64,000 nt of DNA from Halorussus sp. MSC15.2 (GTDB taxonomy: Archaea; Halobacteriota; Halobacteria; Halobacteriales; Haladaptataceae). The stretch is from NCBI RefSeq assembly GCF_010747475.1, contig NZ_VSLZ01000003.1, forward strand, positions 310,001 through 374,000. Reading direction: 5' to 3'. The notes under the pieces were generated by a model that saw nothing but the letters and a program-made list of their open reading frames with translations, was not told where the DNA came from and did no database searches. A program made the position numbers and the translations under genes. Below, one piece after another: positions 28,475 to 34,977 of this stretch. Position 1 is the first letter of the stretch. The number at the start of each line of letters is the position of its first letter.

Positions 28475-28759
28475 TCAGAGGTCGTCCACGACTTCCGCCA
28501 ACTCCTCGGTCGGGATTATCTCCATCGTCTGGGCGTCGAGACCGTGGCGCTCCAGCGCGACCCCGGCCTGATACGCCGCGTTCCGGTCCGGTGCCTCCAT
28601 GACCACGAGGAAGTCGTACTCGCCGAGGATGGCGTACGTGTGTTTCAGGTCGGCGTGCTGGTCTTCGAGGTCCGACCGGATGTCGCCCCAGACTGACGTG
28701 AGTTCCTGCGCGTTCTGGAAGTCAGTCCGGACGTCCACGAGGGAGGCGTACTGTGGCAT
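28475..28759 (-). CDS. GYD-domain protein
   Basis: 94 residues. The pattern of a ferredoxin-like fold with the eponymous GEYD turn (YAILGEYDFLVVMEAPDRNA) identifies the GYD family, small proteins found widely in archaea and bacteria, probably oligomeric, with no defined role. It ends 36 bases after the convergent secreted-protein gene and is divergent from pyruvate kinase. Confidence 0.85.
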   Translation of the reverse strand: MPQYASLVDVRTDFQNAQELTSVWGDIRSDLEDQHADLKHTYAILGEYDFLVVMEAPDRNAAYQAGVALERHGLDAQTMEIIPTEELAEVVDDL

Positions 28760-28877
28760 AACTATTCCATTCGGAAGCGATGCAATAAGGGGTTGTGGCT
28801 AGCGGAACAACTCGATGGTGAGTGAACTCTGGGCCAATCACCGGGGGTTTTTGGCCCGGACGGGCGTACGCCGACCC

Positions 28878-30626
28878 ATGAGAAACGCCAAAATCGTCTG
28901 TACGCTGGGACCGGCCTCCGACTCCCGGCGTACTATCCGGGAACTGGCAGAGGCCGGGATGACGCTCGCCCGACTCAACGCCAGTCACGGCACGCGAGAA
29001 GACCGCGCAGAACTCATCGACCACGTCCGGACCGTGGACGAGACGACCACCAACCCCCTCGCGGTGATGGTGGACCTTCAGGGTCCCGAGATTCGGACCG
29101 CAGAGGTCGAGGAGCCGATTCACCTCGAAACCGGGTCCACCGTCCGGTTCGTGGCGGGCGACACCGCCACGCCCGAGGAAGTCGGCCTGAGTTACTCCAT
29201 CACCAACGTCGAACCCGGCGACAAGGTACTGCTGGACGACGGCCGCATCGAGACGACCGTCGAGGAGACCGATGGGGAGACGGTCCTCGCGCACGTGGAG
29301 AGCGGCGGCGAACTGAGCAGTCGAAAGGGCGTCAACGTCCCCGGCGTCGACCTCGACCTCGACGTCGTGACCGGGAAGGACCGCCGTGACCTCGAACTCG
29401 CGGCCGAGAAGGGCGCGGATTTCGTCGCTGCGAGTTTCGTCCGGAGCGCCGAGGACGTCCTCGAAGTGAGCGAGGTGTTGGAGGAACTGGGCGCTGACAT
29501 CCCCATCATCGCCAAAATCGAGCGCAGGGGCGCGGTCGAGAACCTCGACGAGATAATCGGGGCGGCCTACGGCGTGATGGTCGCCCGCGGGGACCTCGGC
29601 GTCGAGTGTCCGCTCGAAGACGTGCCGATGATTCAAAAGCGCATCATCCGGAAGTGCCAGCAGGCCGGCGCGCCGGTCATCACGGCGACCGAGATGCTCG
29701 ACTCGATGGTCCACGCCCGCAGGCCCACCCGCGCGGAGGCCTCCGACGTGGCGAACGCCGTGCTGGACGGCACCGACGCGGTGATGCTGTCGGGCGAGAC
29801 CGCCATCGGCGACAATCCGGTCCGGGTCGTGGAGACGATGGACCGCATCGTCAGGGAAGTCGAAGAGAGCGACGAGTACGACGAAATCCGCGAGCAGCGC
29901 GTCCCTTCGGCCGAGGACGCCCGGACCGACGCGCTCGCGCGGTCGGCGCGCTACCTCGCCCGCGACATCGGCGCGTCGGCCATCGTCGCGGCCAGCGAAT
30001 CCGGGTACACCGCGCTCAAGATATCGAAGTTCCGACCCCAAGTCCCCGTGGTGGCGACCACGCCCAACGACGACGTGCGCCGCCAACTCGCGCTCGCGTG
30101 GGGCGTCAACGCCCAGTACACGCCCGTCGCGGAGGGCGTGGACACCATCATCGAGGACGCCGTGCAGGCCGCGCTCGACGCGGGCGTGGCCGACAGCGGC
30201 GACACCGTCGTCGTCGTCTCGGGCATGATGTCGGAACTAGAGGACACCAGTACGACCAACATGCTCAAGGTCCACGTCGCGGCCGAGACCATCGCGACCG
30301 GCCGGAGCGTGGTCCGAGGTCGAATCGCCGGACCGGTCGCGCGCACCGAGAACGGCGACCTCTCGGCGGTCGCCGAGGGGTCGATTCTGGCCCTCGACCC
30401 CGAGTTCGACGGCGAGTTCACGGGCGACCCCTCGAAACTCCTCGGCATCGTGGACGCCCGGCCCGGGATGACGGGCTATCCCGCGATGATAGCCCGCGAA
30501 CTCGACATCCCGATGGTGAGCGGTGCGCCACTCGACCCCACCATCCGGAACGGCGACGTGGTGACCCTCGACGCCGAGCGTGGCGTCGTCTACGACGGCG
30601 ACGTAACCCACGCCGAGCGACCGTAA
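28878..30626 (+). CDS. pyk: Pyruvate kinase with C-terminal PEP-mobile-like domain
   Basis: 582 residues. Glycolytic transfer of phosphate from PEP to ADP. The barrel motifs are complete: RNAKIVCTLGPASDS, LARLNASHG, MVDLQGPEIRT, IIAKIERRGAVENLDEII (catalytic Lys), MVARGDLGVE and ATEMLDSM. The last ~100 residues resemble the PEP-utilising mobile domain found on some bacterial pyruvate kinases, but the phospho-accepting His is replaced (MTGYPAMIARELDIPMVSGA, where the active motif is TSHAA). So this domain is probably structural or regulatory. The ATG at 28878 matches the family start; the in-frame ATG at 28815 is less likely. Confidence 0.95.
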   Translation: MRNAKIVCTLGPASDSRRTIRELAEAGMTLARLNASHGTREDRAELIDHVRTVDETTTNPLAVMVDLQGPEIRTAEVEEPIHLETGSTVRFVAGDTATPEEVGLSYSITNVEPGDKVLLDDGRIETTVEETDGETVLAHVESGGELSSRKGVNVPGVDLDLDVVTGKDRRDLELAAEKGADFVAASFVRSAEDVLEVSEVLEELGADIPIIAKIERRGAVENLDEIIGAAYGVMVARGDLGVECPLEDVPMIQKRIIRKCQQAGAPVITATEMLDSMVHARRPTRAEASDVANAVLDGTDAVMLSGETAIGDNPVRVVETMDRIVREVEESDEYDEIREQRVPSAEDARTDALARSARYLARDIGASAIVAASESGYTALKISKFRPQVPVVATTPNDDVRRQLALAWGVNAQYTPVAEGVDTIIEDAVQAALDAGVADSGDTVVVVSGMMSELEDTSTTNMLKVHVAAETIATGRSVVRGRIAGPVARTENGDLSAVAEGSILALDPEFDGEFTGDPSKLLGIVDARPGMTGYPAMIARELDIPMVSGAPLDPTIRNGDVVTLDAERGVVYDGDVTHAERP

Positions 30627-30722
30627 ATCGCACTACGCATCCACGGACGGTATCCGCCGCAGTCCCCGAAACACACCGCGATGGGAGCCAACCTTTTAGC
30701 GGTGGGACGCCTACGCACGGCT

Positions 30723-30905
30723 ATGTCGGATTGGAAGTACGAGACCGACGAGGTCGGCGAGGACGGGTACGAACCCGAAGCGGCGGACGAGTCGCTCGAA
30801 CCGCTCGAACCGGGGTCGCCGTCAGTCGAGAACGCGCTCTTCGTCGCGCTCGGCGTCGGGACGATGCTGTTCGTCTTCGCTCGCATCGTCCTGCTAGCCG
30901 GATGA
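30723..30905 (+). CDS. Small single-helix membrane protein (DUF7312-like)
   Basis: 60 residues: an acidic N-terminus (MSDWKYETDEVGEDGYEPE) and one C-terminal membrane helix (about residues 38-58, ENALFVALGVGTMLFVFARI). Small proteins of this type are conserved in haloarchaea beside nfeD; a role in the NfeD/stomatin membrane complex is an inference from position. The start ATG at 30723 gives the conserved length. Confidence 0.72.
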   Translation: MSDWKYETDEVGEDGYEPEAADESLEPLEPGSPSVENALFVALGVGTMLFVFARIVLLAG

Positions 30906-30995
30906 GGCCGCTCGCGGCGTGCGCTCGGGCGGTCGTCGGGACGACCGTCGGCCACACTGCAAAACGTTAACCCGTCCGAATTCCAAGACGATGGT

Positions 30996-31556
30996 ATGGC
31001 ACCGCTGTTGGACTCGCTCCCGCTGTTGCTCCTCGTCGCCGGTATCGGTCTCGCTATCGCCGAGGCGCTGATTCCGGGCGCACACTTCGTCGTCCTCGGC
31101 GTCGCACTCGTTCTCGCGGGGTTGGTCGGACTGCTCCTCGGTCCGGCCGCCTCGCCGCTTCTCTTGGCCGCGCTGGTGTTGGGCTTCGGGGCGGCCTCGC
31201 TGTACGCCTACCGCGAACTCGACCTCTACGGCGGCAAGGGAGTCGCGCGAACCCGGGACTCCGACTCGCTCAAGGGACAGACCGGTCGCGTCACCGAACG
31301 GGTCACGACGCAGGACGGTCAGATAAAGCTCCACGAAGGCGGCTTCAACCCCTACTACGCCGCGCGGAGTATCCACGGCGAGATTCCGGAAGGGACGGAG
31401 GTGATGGTCGTGGACCCCGGCGGCGGCAACGTCGTCAAGGTCGAGGCCCTGGAGGCCATCGAGGACCCCATCGACCGGGAGTTGCGTGACGGGCGCGAGT
31501 CGTCCTCTCGTGACGACAGTCAGCGCGAGCGGGACCGTGAAACAGAAGAGACGTGA
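30996..31556 (+). CDS. NfeD family membrane protein
   Basis: 186 residues. Four hydrophobic segments in the first ~75 residues (LLLLVAGIGLAIAEALIPGA, FVVLGVALVLAGLVGLLLG and following) and then a soluble OB-fold NfeD domain (KGQTGRVTERVTTQDGQIKLHE to VEALEAIEDP). The tail is charged. NfeD proteins are partners of SPFH/stomatin proteins and the genes normally adjoin; here the SPFH gene is 8.4 kb downstream, separated by the accessory block. The truncated short form lacks the ClpP-like protease domain of long NfeD proteins. Confidence 0.88.
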   Translation: MAPLLDSLPLLLLVAGIGLAIAEALIPGAHFVVLGVALVLAGLVGLLLGPAASPLLLAALVLGFGAASLYAYRELDLYGGKGVARTRDSDSLKGQTGRVTERVTTQDGQIKLHEGGFNPYYAARSIHGEIPEGTEVMVVDPGGGNVVKVEALEAIEDPIDRELRDGRESSSRDDSQRERDRETEET

Positions 31557-31572
31557 GTCCTCTCCGGCCCGT

Positions 31573-31680
31573 TAGCTCTCCGTCGTCTCGTTCTGTATCG
31601 TCGTTTCGGTTCCGTCGGTCTCGAAGTCGAAGATGCCGTCGGGTCGTCGACTGCACGCCGGTCGAAACGGTAATAGAAAA
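31573..31680 (-). pseudogene. Possible remnant of a coding tail (duplicate linker)
   Basis: On the minus strand one frame reads RRPDGIFDFETDGTETTI followed by QNETTES and stop. The ETDGTETTIQNET part is identical, at DNA level over 39 bases, to the linker of the PQQ dehydrogenase (35104-35142). No start or domain precedes it, so it looks like a truncated copy of a gene 3' end left at the edge of the accessory block. Confidence 0.45.
31584..31622 (+). repeat. 39-nt direct repeat, copy 1
   Basis: Identical to 35104-35142, same orientation, about 3.5 kb apart. The segment between them holds the DUF7282 and YVTN genes and most of the dehydrogenase linker region. It may mark a duplication or recombination point. 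Confidence 0.85.
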
Positions 31681-31767
31681 CGAGGGCGGTCTACCTATCT
31701 CGGAGGTCGGCCCCCACGACTCTCCAGTTACTCAGCTATGGCCGTGGCCATCTTCTCGTCACGATTA

Positions 31768-32688
31768 CTATTCCACAACGACGAAGGCGATGTCGACGAC
31801 CGCCGCGCCGCCTCTGGTGAACGGACCGTCTTTCTCACCGCCCGACTGGACGAAGTCGTACGTCTCGTTGTCGTTCGTACTCTTGTGGGGCATCGCGATG
31901 AGCGCCTGCGTCGACTGGAGTTCATCCTGATTGAACTCTGCACCCGGTACGCTCTCGAACAGCGGCACCTCCACGTCTTCGTGTTCGCCCGCATCGAGGA
32001 GTTCGGACGCGCCGATGACGCTGTCCACCGGATTTAACCCGTCTGCCACCAAGCTCAGGTCGTGGATGGCCATGAACCCCTCCTCCGGCAGGAAGGTCTC
32101 CTGCACCGTGACCTTGCTACCGCCGTACGTCTGATTCCGGAACGTGACCGTCGCACCGTCGACCTCCTTCTCCTCGTCATCGTCCTCGTCTTCGAGGTCG
32201 ACGGGTTCGTACGCGACCTTGAGGAACTCGAACTTGCCCTTTTCGTCGCCCTCACAGGGAGCCGGTTCGCCGGCGAACTTGTAGACTTGCGCCGTCTCCA
32301 CGTCGGTCCCCGTCGGAACGAGCAGGTACGACTCCCGGGCGGCCGCGTCGGCGTCCTCCGAGAGATAGAATATCTGGTAGACGTGGTATTCCTCTTTCGA
32401 CCCTCCGCACGCGACCGGACGCGTCTGGGGGAACTTCCCACCTTCGGGATTCTCCAGCAGGATGAACTTGCCGTCGCCGAACTTCTCGAACTTCTTTTTG
32501 GGCGTGAGCGCGGCCGGCTGTCCGGATGCCGCGACGGTGCCCGTACCCATCGATAGGCCAAGACCCGCTGCCGACATGGCAGTTGTCTTCTTGAGGAAGT
32601 CTCGCCGGGAGTCGAACGGACCGCCCAGTTTTTCGGTTAGTGCCTCGATGCTCTCTTTCGAACTAATGGTGTCGTTTTTCTCAGTCAT
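31768..32688 (-). CDS. Tat-exported DUF7282 domain protein
   Basis: 306 residues from the ATG at 32688. The twin-arginine signal is SRRDFLKKTTAMSAAGLGLS, preceded by a ~35-residue polar leader. The middle (about 70-190) is not recognised; it holds two Cys and an acidic DEDDDEEKE run. The C-terminal ~130 residues (VTFRNQTYGGSKVTVQETFL to GAAVVDIAFVVVE) match the haloarchaeal extracellular DUF7282 domain, often found in surface proteins. No membrane anchor is visible. It is the last gene of the minus-strand accessory block and probably has its own promoter, since 526 bases separate it from the next upstream gene. Confidence 0.78.
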   Translation of the reverse strand: MTEKNDTISSKESIEALTEKLGGPFDSRRDFLKKTTAMSAAGLGLSMGTGTVAASGQPAALTPKKKFEKFGDGKFILLENPEGGKFPQTRPVACGGSKEEYHVYQIFYLSEDADAAARESYLLVPTGTDVETAQVYKFAGEPAPCEGDEKGKFEFLKVAYEPVDLEDEDDDEEKEVDGATVTFRNQTYGGSKVTVQETFLPEEGFMAIHDLSLVADGLNPVDSVIGASELLDAGEHEDVEVPLFESVPGAEFNQDELQSTQALIAMPHKSTNDNETYDFVQSGGEKDGPFTRGGAAVVDIAFVVVE

Positions 32689-33214
32689 TGTCAGTTTGGT
32701 CTGCGGTAGCTCCGGTCTCATCCCAACACTCCTCGTTCGTCCGACACCGTGTCTATCCCATCAAACGGGAAAAATTGGAGAAACTGTTTCAGTTGTCTCG
32801 GGACTGTTGAGAGGTAATAGAGATAGATTATCCAGCGCTACAGCAAGAATCCCTCCGTTTTCAACCCCTTAATCGACGTTTCGGAGGATAACGCAATCGT
32901 TACACTCTCGTGAAGTGCAGAAGTGTATCTTCTCTCGACCGAAAGTGGAAACACGCACTCACTTATCGTCTCCCTCTTCCACTGTCAATGGCTCTGTAGC
33001 GTCCAGAGATTCCGTTTCGGTCTGTAGGAAAACTGCGCTTTCGTGCATCGTCTCGTTGCGTTCGACTTATTTTCCAGAAATAAAACTCTAGTTTCGGACC
33101 CTCGGAGAATTCTGCTCAGTTCCGGGGGATAACGCGCCCTCCGACCCTCGCGAAATCGGTGAGACGGTCAGGTGCTTTCCGCGATGAATGAGGAGTCTGT
33201 TCGAAAGAGTGTAT
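32689..33214. other. 526-base gap inside the accessory block
   Basis: No gene seen on either strand. The composition is clearly more AT-rich than the flanking genes (for example attttccagaaataaaactc near 33070). It should contain the promoter of the DUF7282 gene. I found no convincing copy of the shared promoter module seen upstream of the other two transcription units. Confidence 0.5.
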
Positions 33215-34408
33215 TCACCCGGACCTGGTAGTGGTCTCTCCAGTCGTCTTGGCAGTAGTGGCGTTCGTCGTGGTCGTCTCCCTCGCCTCAGCATCGTGCC
33301 GAATTGCGAAAGCGTACGGAGCTGGCGTGGACATTCTATCAACCACCTCGTCCGTCTCAGTGTCGATGGTGACGACCTGATTATTTCCGAGGAACGCGGC
33401 GTACGCCAGCTTTCCGTTCGGACCGACGGTGATTCCGTACGGGCCTGCCGTATACGCTTCGTGGCTCTCGACCGGAATCTCCTTCAGGGAATCGTTGACG
33501 GTGATGATGTTCGAGAGTTCGTAGCTCGGTCCGGAACCGCCTCCGTCGTTGCCGGACGCCGCCTCGTAGACGACGACCGTCCCCGCCCGCATTCCAGTCG
33601 CGTAGGCTTTACTCCCGTCGGGCGTCAGTGCGACATCCGCCGGGCCGTCGGTCAGCGGCCGTGTGCCCAAGAGCTTTCCCTGTTCGGTATCGACGACGCC
33701 CAAATCGTTCGAGACCGTGTTCGTTGTGTAAAGACGATTTCTCTCGGCGTTGAGCGCGATAGTGCGAGGCCCGTCGGCGACCTTAATCGTTGAGGTCATC
33801 TTCAGGCGCTCGACGTCGATAACGCCGACGGTATCGCTCCCGTGATTCGTGACGTAGGCCTGCGTACCGTCGGGACTGAACACGACGTCGTGTGGGTTCT
33901 CTCCGACGTCGATAGTGGTCTGGACCGCGAGTTTTTGGGTGTCGATTACGGCGACGGTGTTCTCGCCCCGATTCGCGACGAACGCGTACTGGCGGTCGGC
34001 ACTGACGCCGACACCTCGCGGTTGCTGACCGACTGGGATACGTTCGGTCTCCTCTTTCTTCTCGGGATTTATCACCGAAACGTCGCCGCTCTCGGCGTTC
34101 GTCACGAAGAAGGACTGCCCCCCGACTCCGCCCGAGATGTAGAGCGGTGCCTTCCCGACCTTGATGTGAGTGGTGTCCTTCACCGACTTCGGCAGTTTTG
34201 CGTCGGCCTTCGTCACCACCACTACGTTCGCCTCCCAGCACGTGGTGTACAGATTACCTGTGCCCGTCCCGCCACCGTCATCTTGCGCGAGGGCGGGAAC
34301 AGCACTGCCGCCGATTGCGGTTGCGGCTCCAATTCCGCCAGTGGTCCGAAGCAGTTTCCGTCTGGTGAGTCCGCTATTCTCTGTCCGCGATTCGTCATTT
34401 TGCGTCAT
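33215..34408 (-). CDS. Tat-exported YVTN beta-propeller protein
   Basis: 397 residues. The twin-arginine signal is TRRKLLRTTGGIGAATAIGG, cleaved after VPALA. The mature protein is a seven-bladed propeller of YVTN/NHL type, with blades such as SADRQYAFVANRGENTVAVI, SPDGTQAYVTNHGSDTVGVI and TPDGSKAYATGMRAGTVVVY. A Thr-rich tail ends it without a membrane helix. YVTN propellers occur in surface and periplasmic proteins, some with copper-redox partners; function here unknown. A clear Shine-Dalgarno, GGAGG (34416-34420), lies seven bases before the ATG, so the transcript has a leader. Confidence 0.85.
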   Translation of the reverse strand: MTQNDESRTENSGLTRRKLLRTTGGIGAATAIGGSAVPALAQDDGGGTGTGNLYTTCWEANVVVVTKADAKLPKSVKDTTHIKVGKAPLYISGGVGGQSFFVTNAESGDVSVINPEKKEETERIPVGQQPRGVGVSADRQYAFVANRGENTVAVIDTQKLAVQTTIDVGENPHDVVFSPDGTQAYVTNHGSDTVGVIDVERLKMTSTIKVADGPRTIALNAERNRLYTTNTVSNDLGVVDTEQGKLLGTRPLTDGPADVALTPDGSKAYATGMRAGTVVVYEAASGNDGGGSGPSYELSNIITVNDSLKEIPVESHEAYTAGPYGITVGPNGKLAYAAFLGNNQVVTIDTETDEVVDRMSTPAPYAFAIRHDAEARETTTTNATTAKTTGETTTRSG

Positions 34409-34529
34409 TCTCGTACCTCCTCGGACAGTCCCCGACGTCCGTGGTCTCTTGCCGGAATCGTCTGCGCGATGCGTCTATTTGGTCTTGGCGTGTCGTCTCT
34501 CATACCCGAGGCCCGCTACATCGTTTCGT

Positions 34530-34571
34530 CGAATAAAACGGAGCTACCGTTTGGGGTGTTCGGTTGTACAA
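34530..34571 (-). promoter_or_regulatory. Shared promoter-like element, copy 1 (upstream of YVTN gene)
   Basis: Plus-strand core cgaataaaacgga then accgtt and gtgtt. It aligns without gaps to 38367-38408, with about three quarters of bases identical over 42. On the minus strand it contains a box A, TTTATTCG, with conserved upstream bases. The box lies about 120 bases before the YVTN ATG, fitting the leadered transcript implied by its Shine-Dalgarno. Confidence 0.55.
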
Positions 34572-34704
34572 CCGGAGGTTCAGGAGTTATTCTGAATTTT
34601 AACGCGTGCTGTCGACTAGCAATTCAGACCACACTCTCAGTAAACGAGTAGTTCGTGGACAACGGTGATACAGTCTGATTATCCACGAAACAGAGGCAGG
34701 CGAG

Positions 34705-34871
34705 TGTGCATGCAACCTGCACATCCGATGCGATTACAGCGGAAGCAGGGCGAAAGCCCACGGTTGCAGCCGTGCGATGAAGCTGTAAACGCGAGTGGTA
34801 TCCATTAGATACCGAGGTCGGGTGGCGCCGACCAACGCCGCTATATGGGTCCGAGCGTGCTGATTCGGCCC
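34705..34871 (+). ncRNA. Hairpin-rich segment, possible structured RNA or mobile-element end
   Basis: Six successive potential stems: tgtgca/tgcaca (34705-34723), gggc-gaaa-gccc with a GNRA loop (34748-34759), cacgg/ccgtg (34759-34774), ggtat/atacc (34797-34813), ggtcgg/ccgacc (34816-34833) and ccga/tcgg extended by ggg/ccc (34847-34871). The GNRA loop on the plus strand suggests a plus-strand RNA. I do not recognise a riboswitch class. A TnpB-type element end is an alternative, but no transposase is seen. Confidence 0.3.
34706..34723. promoter_or_regulatory. Distal inverted repeat, copy 1
   Basis: gtgcat-N6-tgcaca followed by tccgatg, 176 bases upstream of the promoter-like element at 34530. 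The second unit has the same element (38544-38561) at 177 bases. It could be a regulator-binding site. Confidence 0.5.
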
Positions 34872-34977
34872 AGACCCCGACAACCCCCATTTGTGCGGTT
34901 TCAGACTCGATAAGCGGAATATTCGAGCACAGTCGGCAACTCGGAGTCTGGAAACCGAGGAGGGAGATAACCTAGGT

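Larger units (their letters stand above)
34409..34977. other. 569-base gap with promoter module and hairpin-rich DNA
   Basis: No complete gene. From the YVTN start outward it contains the promoter-like element at 34530-34571, the distal inverted repeat at 34706-34723 and a run of hairpins to 34871 (each listed separately). Short ORFs across it are broken by stops. Confidence 0.6.

Noticed and set aside
34705-34871. Cobalamin riboswitch
   Set aside because: Hairpin-rich, but I could not find the B12-box core or the usual downstream corrinoid genes.
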